The notes beneath the pieces are model-generated. The model was not told the DNA's origin and did no database searches. It saw nothing but the letters and a program-made list of their open reading frames with translations. From NCBI GenBank assembly GCA_023403845.1, contig JAEYDL010000002.1:62001-126000 (forward strand): 64,000 bases of DNA, read 5' to 3'. Each line of letters begins with the position of its first letter. The first letter of the stretch is position 1. Source of the stretch: Pseudomonadota bacterium (lineage in GTDB: Bacteria; Desulfobacterota; Desulfovibrionia; Desulfovibrionales; Desulfovibrionaceae). Shown piece by piece: positions 9,988 to 17,242 of the stretch. Both the position numbers and the translations under genes were made by a program.

Positions 9988-10524
9988 ATGGAAGTTCTTT
10001 TTCCCACCCTGTTCTTGATCGTGCTTGGTTTTGTTTTGCTGTTGAACCTGATCACTTTGCCGGCAAACTGGATCATGCTTGGCTTTATCGGACTGTGGCG
10101 CGTTCTTTACCCGAACCCCGGTGATATGGGGATTCTGTTTTTTGCGCTTCTGCTGGGGCTTGCCGTGTTAGGGGAAGTCGTTGAATACGTGACCCAGGGA
10201 TGGGGCAGCAAAAAATACGGCTCCAGCACCAGCGGCATGTGGGCCGGACTGATAGGGGCCATGGTCGGCGCTCTGGCAGGATTGCCGCTATTGCTGGGAC
10301 TGGGCGCCTTTATTGGAGCTCTCGTCGGAGCGTGGGGTGGCTGCTATCTGATGGAGCGGTATCGCGGCAGGGACGATGCTGAAGCGCGTCGTGCCGCCAA
10401 GGGGGCTTTGGTCGGCCGTTTTCTGGGAATTGTGGTCAAGTGCGGCATTGGGGTCGTTATGCTTGGGTTGACCTTCAGGGCTATTTTTACGACTCCGGTC
10501 ATGCCGTCGGTCGTCATCCTGTAG
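9988..10524 (+). CDS. DUF456-family inner-membrane protein
   Basis: A 178-residue hydrophobic protein with about four to five membrane spans. It has the Gly/Ala-rich repeats of the DUF456 family (LPGNW-like LPANW near the first helix; repeated GALVGAWGG-type glycine motifs). The function of the family is unknown. ATG at 9988 is chosen because TTGAGGAAAACC directly upstream gives a good Shine-Dalgarno. An in-frame TTG at 9976 overlaps that RBS and is unlikely. It sits between rel and an HD hydrolase gene. Confidence 0.75.
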   Translation: MEVLFPTLFLIVLGFVLLLNLITLPANWIMLGFIGLWRVLYPNPGDMGILFFALLLGLAVLGEVVEYVTQGWGSKKYGSSTSGMWAGLIGAMVGALAGLPLLLGLGAFIGALVGAWGGCYLMERYRGRDDAEARRAAKGALVGRFLGIVVKCGIGVVMLGLTFRAIFTTPVMPSVVIL

Positions 10525-10639
10525 GCTGTTTTCAACTTCCTTTTTGGACAATCGGTGGACGACTTCTTCAGCCATGCAACGTTACGGGCCTCTTCCCAGA
10601 TCGCAGTATCTCGGGCAGCGGTCTTTTGCAGAGGAATAC

Positions 10640-11215
10640 ATGAACACGCTTGAACAGCGCATCGCTTTCATGCACGAAATCGAGGGACTGAAATCAGTAC
10701 TTCGCACTTCCTGGACTTCAGCGGGGAGACACGAAAGCACGGCGGAACACAGCTGGCGGCTTGCCTTGCTGACCGTGTTGCTGCTGGACGACTTTCCGGA
10801 ACTTGACGCCCGGGATGTTATGATCATGGCCCTGATTCATGATCTGGGCGAATTGTACGATGGAGATATTTCCGCGGCGCTCATGCCGGATGAGGATGCG
10901 AAACTGGCTTTGGAGCGTGCGGCCGTAGAACGAGCCTTCAGCCTTTTGCCTGAGACCGACAGGACCCTGTTCATGCGATTGTGGAGCGAATATTCTACGG
11001 CAGCGACTCCGGAAGCGCGTTTTGTAAAGGCTCTGGACAAGGCTGAAACCATTTTCCAGCATAACAGAGGACGGAACCCGGAAGGGTTCAATTACTCCTT
11101 CAATCTTGAGTATGGGAAGCAGTATTTTCAGGATTCTCCCCTGATGCAGAAGCTGCGTTTCATGCTGGATGCGGAAACGCGCAGGCGAATTCAGGAAAAA
11201 GAAGGGAAAGAATAG
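10640..11215 (+). CDS. HD-domain phosphohydrolase (YfbR/HDDC2-like 5'-deoxynucleotidase family)
   Basis: A 191-residue HD-superfamily protein with metal ligands H37 (STAEHSW) and H67-D68 (ALIHDLGELYDGD) and a later conserved Asp in ALDKAE. Size and motif order fit the HD_3/YfbR-HDDC2 group, which removes phosphate from deoxynucleoside monophosphates. The exact substrate is inferred. ATG at 10640 has GAGGA five bases upstream. A longer in-frame opening upstream has no RBS. Confidence 0.82.
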   Translation: MNTLEQRIAFMHEIEGLKSVLRTSWTSAGRHESTAEHSWRLALLTVLLLDDFPELDARDVMIMALIHDLGELYDGDISAALMPDEDAKLALERAAVERAFSLLPETDRTLFMRLWSEYSTAATPEARFVKALDKAETIFQHNRGRNPEGFNYSFNLEYGKQYFQDSPLMQKLRFMLDAETRRRIQEKEGKE

Positions 11216-11555
11216 CATGTTGCGGAACTTTTCCCTCTGCGGTTGCAATATGTCTGGCTGCTGGTCCGGCCTGTATGAAAACAGGAGAAGAAATTCACAA
11301 TTTTCGAAAAGCTTGCGCAAGGTTTCAAATTTTTATAATCCTTGAAAGATTCTCAGTGGCCTTCTTGGGATCTTTTTGTCCTTTTTCTTTTGTTCGAGAT
11401 ATGCGGGACCGTTCATACCGGTATTTCACCCTGTTATAAGTGAGGGACGAATAACCCGGGATGGGGAAGGCTTGTTCAAGTTTGGCCACTGCGGGGGCGA
11501 GGAAGGTCCGGTAATACCGGATGTGGATGCTGCTTTTTTTTACAGAGGGGAGAAC
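11216..11555 (+). other. Long leader region before the Na+/amino-acid symporter
   Basis: About 340 bases without a gene. TCCGGT-AAT-ACCGGA (about 11511-11525) forms a small hairpin, and a run of eight T begins about 13 bases later, so it is only loosely terminator-like. ATACCGGTAT occurs as a palindrome about 90 bases earlier. I looked for a glycine riboswitch, common before AgcS genes, and did not see its conserved core. Confidence 0.35.
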
Positions 11556-12911
11556 ATGGATTCTTTCATGAGCTGGCTTGGCGCCGTCAACAACGTCGTC
11601 TGGGGACCGGGAATGCTGGTCCTTCTGGTTGGAACGGGCCTGTATCTGACGATAGGACTGCGATTTTTCACATTTCGCAATATGGGGCGCGGTCTTAAAA
11701 ATTTATGGATCGGTCGGAAGCATCAATCCAGCAAGGGCGAGATCTCCCCGTTTAACGCGCTCATGACTGCTCTGGCCGCAGATATCGGGACCGGCAACAT
11801 CGTCGGTGTGGCTACAGCTATTTATATCGGAGGCCCCGGCGCGCTGTTCTGGATGTGGGTTACTGCGCTGGTCGGAATGGCCACAAAATTCAGTGAAGTG
11901 CTGCTTTCCGTTCATTTCAGGGAAAAGACGCCCGCCGGAAACTGGGTGGGCGGTGCCATGTATTTCATCAAAAATGGTCTGGGCCCCCGCTGGGCCTGGC
12001 TGGGAAGCTGTTTCGCCTTTTTTGGGATCATCGCCTGCATCGGCACCGGTGCGATGGTGCAGGGGAACTCCATCGGCGAGGCTCTGGCCGTGAATTTGTT
12101 CATTCCTACATGGGGGTCGGCCGTCCTCCTGCTTGTGCTGGCCGGAGCAGTGCTTGTCGGCGGCGTCAAGCGAATCGGTCAGGTCGCGGGGCGCATCGTG
12201 CCTTTCATGGCCGTAATTTACGTCGGCATTTCGCTCATTGTCATTCTCTGTAATATTTCTCAGGTGCCGACCATTTTCTTCAATGTCGTGTACGAGGCCT
12301 TCACGCCTACGGCTGCGGAAGGCGGCTTCGCCGGGGCCAGCGTCATGCTGGCGATCCGTATGGGCATGGCGCGCGGCGTCTTTTCCAATGAGGCCGGCCT
12401 GGGGACGGCTCCCATGGCGCATGCCGCCGCGACGAGTTCCTCGCCCCTGACGCAGGCTTCCATCGGCATGCTTGATACGTTCCTTGATACCATCGTGGTG
12501 TGCAGTATGACCGGTTTCGCCATTCTTGTGACCGGAGAGTGGACCAGCGGGCAGACCGGAGCCGCCATGACTTCCGCCGCTTTTGAAAGCGTGTTGCCTG
12601 GCGTCGGGGCACTGGCCGTAACCCTTTGCCTGTGCCTGTTCGCCTTCACTACGGCTCTTGGCTGGTGCGTGTACGGCGAGCGGTGTGCGATCTATTTCTT
12701 CGGCGATCGGGCGCAGATTCCTTTCCGCATCATCTACACGATAGCCATTGCCGCAGGAGCCCGAATCCAGCTTGATCTGGTCTGGCTTCTGGCTGATACG
12801 TGCAACGCTCTGATGGCCATTCCCAACCTCATCGCGATTTTGCTGCTGAGTCCTGTACTGTTCAGGCTGGTCAGGGAAGATCAGGCCAAGGATCCCTCAT
12901 TTTTGCGTTAA
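11556..12911 (+). CDS. Sodium:alanine/glycine symporter, AGCS family
   Basis: A 451-residue polytopic inner-membrane protein of the alanine-or-glycine:cation symporter family. It takes up small neutral amino acids with Na+. Family landmarks are GTGLYLTIGLRF near residue 25, SPFNALMTALAADIGTGNIVG, VGGAMYFIKNGLG and the FSNEAGLGTAPMAHAAA segment. ATG at 11556 follows a strong GAGGGGAG Shine-Dalgarno. The longer upstream frame is rejected because it has no hydrophobic match and no RBS. A terminator follows directly. Confidence 0.92.
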   Translation: MDSFMSWLGAVNNVVWGPGMLVLLVGTGLYLTIGLRFFTFRNMGRGLKNLWIGRKHQSSKGEISPFNALMTALAADIGTGNIVGVATAIYIGGPGALFWMWVTALVGMATKFSEVLLSVHFREKTPAGNWVGGAMYFIKNGLGPRWAWLGSCFAFFGIIACIGTGAMVQGNSIGEALAVNLFIPTWGSAVLLLVLAGAVLVGGVKRIGQVAGRIVPFMAVIYVGISLIVILCNISQVPTIFFNVVYEAFTPTAAEGGFAGASVMLAIRMGMARGVFSNEAGLGTAPMAHAAATSSSPLTQASIGMLDTFLDTIVVCSMTGFAILVTGEWTSGQTGAAMTSAAFESVLPGVGALAVTLCLCLFAFTTALGWCVYGERCAIYFFGDRAQIPFRIIYTIAIAAGARIQLDLVWLLADTCNALMAIPNLIAILLLSPVLFRLVREDQAKDPSFLR

Positions 12912-12917
12912 ATCCGG

Positions 12918-12950
12918 GGAAGGGGCGGCATGACCGTCCCTTCCGTCTTT
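12918..12950 (+). terminator. Terminator after the AGCS symporter
   Basis: GGAAGGGGCGG (12918-12928) pairs with CCGTCCCTTCC (12934-12944) with one mismatch and a 5-base loop, followed by GTCTTT. It begins 6 bases after the stop codon. Confidence 0.65.
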
Positions 12951-13135
12951 GGTCCGTAAAAAATTTTACACTTTCTCTTGCCAAAGAAAGTGAGTTGAGC
13001 TAGGAAAATCCGTGCAGCGCTCATGTGCGCAGTCCTGCCTTTTTATCCTGCACTCTACAGTATCCATATATTCTTCAGGATTTTTCCTGACTTCCTTTAT
13101 TTCTGCTTTGTAGATTGCTTGGGCATGCTTTTATT

Positions 13136-13160
13136 CCCGACTGCAGTCGGGGTCTTTTAT
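13136..13160 (+). terminator. Terminator-like hairpin in the rho leader (possible attenuator)
   Basis: CCCGAC-TGCA-GTCGGG (13136-13151) is a perfect palindrome followed by GTCTTTTATTC, 85 bases upstream of the rho start. No gene ends immediately before it, so it is placed to attenuate rho transcription. The rest of 12945-13236 has no gene. Confidence 0.5.
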
Positions 13161-13236
13161 TCACTCAAAAAACAAGTAACGGATTGGTATGCGGAAGAAG
13201 AAAGTCGTCTCTGTGGAGGTTCAGGAAGGCGAAGCC

Positions 13237-14487
13237 ATGAGCCTGACTGAAATGAAGAACATGAGCATGTCCGTGCTCATGGAGCTCGCGGAACAGTATG
13301 AAATTGAAAACGCCAGTTCCATGCGCAAGCAAGAGCTTATTTTTGCGTTGTTGCAGGCGTGTGCTTCTCGAAGTGGAGCCATTTACGGCGACGGGGTGCT
13401 GGAAATTCTTCCGGACGGGTACGGTTTTCTGCGATCTCCCCTTTCAAGCTACATGCCCGGGCCGGATGACATATATGTTTCTCCCTCGCAAATCCGGCGT
13501 TTTTACTTGCGGAAGGGGGACGTCGTTTCGGGGCAGATTCGGCCTCCCAAGGAGGGGGAACGTTATTTCGCCCTGCTGAAAGTTAAGGAAATTGGCTTCG
13601 AGCCTCCAGAAAATGCCCGCCACGTGGTCCTCTTCGACAACCTCACCCCCATCTATCCAGATCGCAAGCTGACAATGGAAAACGGGGAAAAGAACCTTTC
13701 CTGTCGCGTGATTGATCTGATGGCCCCCGTGGGACGCGGTCAGCGTGGCGTCATCGTCGCACCTCCCCGGACCGGCAAGACCATCCTTCTCCAGAGCATC
13801 GCCAACTCCATTAACGCTAATCATCCGGAAGTCTACCTGATCGTTCTGCTCATTGATGAACGTCCCGAAGAAGTGACGGATATGGAGAGGACGGTCAAGA
13901 ACGCGGAAGTCATCAGTTCCACGTTCGACGAGCCTCCGCAGCGGCACGTGCAAGTCTGTGAGATGGTGCTTGAAAAGGCAAAGCGGCTTGTGGAGCGGAA
14001 GCGCGATGTGGTCATTCTTCTTGACTCCATCACCAGACTGGGACGTGCCTACAACGCCGTGACTCCTTCATCAGGGCGTGTGCTTTCCGGTGGTCTGGAT
14101 GCCAATGCGTTGCAGCGGCCGAAGCGCTTTTTCGGCGCTGCGCGAAATATCGAGGGCGGCGGGAGCCTGACCATCATCGCTACGGCGCTCATTGACACGG
14201 GATCGCGCATGGATGAGGTGATCTTCGAAGAGTTCAAGGGAACAGGCAATATGGAAATCTATCTTGATCGCCACCTTGCCGAAAAACGCGTCTTCCCGGC
14301 CATAGATATCAATCGTACGGGAACCCGCAAGGAAGACCTGCTGCTGTCTGATGAAGTGCTCAAGCGCGTATGGATCCTTCGTAAAATTCTGGCTCCCATG
14401 TCTTCCATCGACAGCATGGAGTTCCTTCTGGACAAGATGCGTGGAACGAAATCCAATGTGGAATTCATCAACGCCATGAGCAAGTAG
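13237..14487 (+). CDS. rho: Transcription termination factor Rho
   Basis: A 416-residue hexameric RNA-dependent ATPase/helicase that ends transcription at Rho-dependent sites. The N-terminal helical region starts MSLTEMKNMSMSVLME. It is followed by the cold-shock RNA-binding fold (DGYGFLRSP), the P-loop APPRTGKT near residue 175, Walker B VILLDSITRLGRAYN, and the Q- and R-loop regions (RHLAEKRVFPAIDINRTGTR). ATG at 13237 has AGGAAGG upstream and gives the usual Rho length. An ATG at 13189 would add 16 unusual residues. It is preceded by a terminator-like leader hairpin and followed by a strong terminator. Confidence 0.97.
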   Translation: MSLTEMKNMSMSVLMELAEQYEIENASSMRKQELIFALLQACASRSGAIYGDGVLEILPDGYGFLRSPLSSYMPGPDDIYVSPSQIRRFYLRKGDVVSGQIRPPKEGERYFALLKVKEIGFEPPENARHVVLFDNLTPIYPDRKLTMENGEKNLSCRVIDLMAPVGRGQRGVIVAPPRTGKTILLQSIANSINANHPEVYLIVLLIDERPEEVTDMERTVKNAEVISSTFDEPPQRHVQVCEMVLEKAKRLVERKRDVVILLDSITRLGRAYNAVTPSSGRVLSGGLDANALQRPKRFFGAARNIEGGGSLTIIATALIDTGSRMDEVIFEEFKGTGNMEIYLDRHLAEKRVFPAIDINRTGTRKEDLLLSDEVLKRVWILRKILAPMSSIDSMEFLLDKMRGTKSNVEFINAMSK

Positions 14488-14508
14488 CCGTCGATAAAAT
14501 AATGCATG

Positions 14509-14552
14509 AACGCCGCACTCCCCGGTGGGGGAATGCGGCGTTTCTGTTTTTG
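14509..14552 (+). terminator. Terminator after rho
   Basis: AACGCCGCACTCCCC pairs, almost perfectly, with GGGGAATGCGGCGTT around a short loop, followed by TCTGTTTTT. It lies 20 bases after the rho stop codon. It may also serve the convergent hom gene. Confidence 0.85.
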
Positions 14553-14632
14553 GGGAGAATCCTGCAATTCCGGGAGGCCGGAATCTTCACTGTCCCCGGC
14601 CGTCATGCGGGAAAAAATGGCTGGTCTTTTCG

Positions 14633-15916
14633 TTATCCCATGACGCGATAGCAGATGGCGGGAGCGAGGAGAAAGTCAGCTTTGCGCATGTGTTCAATTG
14701 CCTTGTCCACTGCATGCACGCTGGCTTCATGCGTCATGAAGACAAGCGGAACGGCTCCTTCGCTCTGTCCCTTCTGGATGGCCTGAGCGATGCTGACGCC
14801 CTGATCGGAAAGCGCGCCGGCGAGATCCCTGAGGACGCCCGAGTCATCCTTGACCATGAAACGCATGTAGTATGTACTGCTGGCCTGATCTGGCGGAAGA
14901 ATGTCGGCTCGGGGCAAAACCTGCTGGTAAAATCCGGAATTGAAGCGATTGTTTCCCCGGGCAATGGAGACAAGATCTCCAAGAACCGCGCTGGCGGTGG
15001 GCAGGCTGCCTGCTCCGAGACCGTGCAAAAACAGTGTTCCCACGGCGTTGCCTTCCAGGCGGACGGCATTGAAGGCTCCGCCGACGCGGGCAAGCAGGTA
15101 TGTATGGTTCACAAGCGTAGGAAAGACTCCGGCTTCCAGTCTGCCGTTGCGCATTTTGGCTCTGCCGAGCAATTTGATCCGGTATCCGAATTCGCGGGCA
15201 AATTCGATGTCCATCCGGTCGAGGTTGCGGATGCCTCTGATAGGCATTTCCGTATAGGGGTAGTCCACTCCCCAGGCCAGTCGGATAAGCAGAACGAGCT
15301 TGTGCGCCGTATCGTATCCGTCAATATCGAGAGTCGGGTCGGCTTCAGCGAAACCTTTCTCCTGTGCGTCAGCCAGCGCGGCGCTGAAGTCTCGTCCCTT
15401 GCTTGTCATTTCGGAAAGAATATAATTGCCGGTGCCGTTCAGGATGCCTTCAAGGGAGGATATTCTGTTACCGGTCAGGCTTTCCTTGAGCGTCTCCACG
15501 ACAGGGATGCCGCCAGCCACGCTGGCTTCATAACGCAGGGCGGCCTTTTTTTCCGCAGCCAGCCGGAACAGGCTGCTTCCCTCTTCGGCGAGCAGAGCCT
15601 TATTGGCGGTAATAATCTGTTTGCCGTTTTCAAGACTCCGGGCTATCAGCTGTTTTGCCAGATCAATGCCTCCCATGAGTTCAATGACGACGTCGATCTC
15701 GGGATCCTCGGCCAGAGTCATGGGGTTGTCGGTCAGCCGTACTCCTTCCGGCAGGTCGCGTGGACGGGAGATATCCCGCACGGCAACGCTTTTCAGACGG
15801 ATGTCGCAGCCTGTACGGGAGCGCAGTTCTTCCTTGTTTTCGGAAAGCAGACGGACAAGGCCGCCGCCTACAGTGCCGAGTCCGGCGAGACCTATGGTCA
15901 AAACGGTGTTGGACAT
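14633..15916 (-). CDS. hom: Homoserine dehydrogenase
   Basis: A 427-residue NAD(P)-dependent enzyme converting aspartate semialdehyde to homoserine for threonine and methionine synthesis. The Rossmann fingerprint GLAGLGTVGGG is at residues 9-19. The catalytic region includes NKALLAEEG, the SVAGGIPVVETLKE motif and LNGTGNYIL. KGFAEADPTLDIDGYDTAHK is the family signature. The C-terminal ~80 residues (MRFMVKDDSGVLRDLAGALS) are an ACT regulatory domain. The start at 15916 has AAAGGAAC upstream. The very long open frames on both strands across hom and aroC are overlap artefacts. Confidence 0.96.
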   Translation of the reverse strand: MSNTVLTIGLAGLGTVGGGLVRLLSENKEELRSRTGCDIRLKSVAVRDISRPRDLPEGVRLTDNPMTLAEDPEIDVVIELMGGIDLAKQLIARSLENGKQIITANKALLAEEGSSLFRLAAEKKAALRYEASVAGGIPVVETLKESLTGNRISSLEGILNGTGNYILSEMTSKGRDFSAALADAQEKGFAEADPTLDIDGYDTAHKLVLLIRLAWGVDYPYTEMPIRGIRNLDRMDIEFAREFGYRIKLLGRAKMRNGRLEAGVFPTLVNHTYLLARVGGAFNAVRLEGNAVGTLFLHGLGAGSLPTASAVLGDLVSIARGNNRFNSGFYQQVLPRADILPPDQASSTYYMRFMVKDDSGVLRDLAGALSDQGVSIAQAIQKGQSEGAVPLVFMTHEASVHAVDKAIEHMRKADFLLAPAICYRVMG

Positions 15917-15980
15917 ACGGGTTCCTTTAGATCCGGGAATTTCCCGGCGCTGAGAGGCGCTTCGGGACCAGCGTTTCTCT

Positions 15981-16009
15981 TTGCATTGTACGACCGTTGT
16001 TTCTATAGT
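15981..16009 (+). promoter_or_regulatory. Sigma-70-type promoter for aroC-recD2-NlpC/P60
   Basis: TTGCAT (15981-15986), a 17-base spacer and TATAGT (16004-16009) make a good -35/-10 pair. It lies in the hom/aroC divergent region, about 135 bases before the aroC ATG. Confidence 0.65.
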
Positions 16010-16141
16010 AGCGGAGCCGTGCCTGTAAAGGACTTTATCCGGACCGCCATGCGTGGAAGCAGGATGAAACGTCCTTTTATCTTGTCGCCCCAGTTTCGGG
16101 AACGGGCATGGCTTTCTGATTGCTGGAGGAAAGGAGTACGC

Positions 16142-17242
16142 ATGAGCGGCAATACATTTGGACGGCTTTTCCGGCTGACCACGTTTGGAGAGTCTCATGG
16201 CGCGGCGCTCGGGGGCATTATCGACGGTTGTCCTTCCGGGATTCCCATCTCCGAGGAGATGATCCAGATGGATCTGGATCGACGCCGCCCCGGATCGGGG
16301 GAGGGAGGCACGACGCGTAGGGAACCGGACCGTATTCGGCTGCTGTCCGGCATTTTTGAGGGACGAACGACGGGGACTCCCATTGCCTTCAGCATTGAAA
16401 ACACCAACCAGCGCTCCGGAGATTACGGTCCGCTGGCATCGGTCTGGCGGCCCGGTCATGCGGACATGGCTTATGACGCCAAATACGGAGTACGTGATTT
16501 TCGCGGCGGAGGGCGTTCCTCGGGGCGTGAGACCGTGGCACGGGTGGCCGGCGGGGCGGTGGCTCGCGCCCTGCTGGCGTGTTCCGGCATTCGCATCAGG
16601 GCCTACACGCTGGAACTCGGTGGCATAGCCGCTCCTGAAAGTTCCTCCGAATCCCGGGACGAGGCGTTTCGGCGTCCTTATTGCGCTCCATGCGACGAGA
16701 TAGTGGAAACCTGGAATGATTTTGTCCGTGCCGTGCGGGGAGATGGAGATACCGTGGGTGGCGTAGTCAGGATAGAGGCCCTCAACGTGCCCGCCGGACT
16801 CGGTGAGCCGGTCTTCGACAGACTGGATGCCGTACTGGCCATGGCGCTCATGAGCGTCGGCGCAGTCAAGGGAGTGGAGGTTGGCGACGGATTCGCGGCG
16901 GCTCGCTCCCTGGGCAGCCAGAATAACGACGCCCTGTTTCCCGGAGGAAACTCCCGGCATCCCGGCAATTCCGCCACCAATCACTGCGGGGGCATTCTGG
17001 GTGGAATTTCCAGCGGTCAGCCCATCGTTCTGACCGTTGCCGTCAAGCCTATTCCCTCTATCGCCAAAGAGCAGCAAAGCGTCGACATGAATGGCCAGCC
17101 GGTTTGCCTGCGCGTCGGCGGAAGGCACGATATCTGCGCGATTCCTCGTATTGTTCCGGTTCTGGAAGCCATGACGGCTTTGACGCTGGCTGACGCGCTG
17201 CTCATGCAACGGCGCATGATCGGAAACGGAGAGGGGGCATGA
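16142..17242 (+). CDS. aroC: Chorismate synthase
   Basis: A 366-residue enzyme of the last shikimate step, EPSP to chorismate, using reduced FMN. Signatures seen: TTFGESHG near residue 14, RRPGSGEGGTTRREPD, the RPGHADMAYDAKYG segment, DFRGGGRSSGRET and the C-terminal RHDICAIPRIVPVLEAM. ATG at 16142 has AGGAAAGGAG upstream. The stop overlaps the recD2 start by 4 bases (ATGA), so translation is probably coupled. Confidence 0.97.
   Translation: MSGNTFGRLFRLTTFGESHGAALGGIIDGCPSGIPISEEMIQMDLDRRRPGSGEGGTTRREPDRIRLLSGIFEGRTTGTPIAFSIENTNQRSGDYGPLASVWRPGHADMAYDAKYGVRDFRGGGRSSGRETVARVAGGAVARALLACSGIRIRAYTLELGGIAAPESSSESRDEAFRRPYCAPCDEIVETWNDFVRAVRGDGDTVGGVVRIEALNVPAGLGEPVFDRLDAVLAMALMSVGAVKGVEVGDGFAAARSLGSQNNDALFPGGNSRHPGNSATNHCGGILGGISSGQPIVLTVAVKPIPSIAKEQQSVDMNGQPVCLRVGGRHDICAIPRIVPVLEAMTALTLADALLMQRRMIGNGEGA

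Noticed and set aside
11216..11555. Glycine riboswitch
   Set aside because: The conserved core and tandem aptamer pattern were not found in the leader.
14633..17209. An 858-residue minus-strand frame extending hom upstream across aroC
   Set aside because: Homoserine dehydrogenase begins at 15916 with its own RBS; upstream text is antisense to aroC and not protein-like.
14525..17242. A 905-residue open frame on the plus strand running through the antisense of hom into aroC
   Set aside because: Only the part from 16142 resembles a protein (chorismate synthase), with a clear RBS at that ATG; the rest is antisense to the well-supported hom gene.
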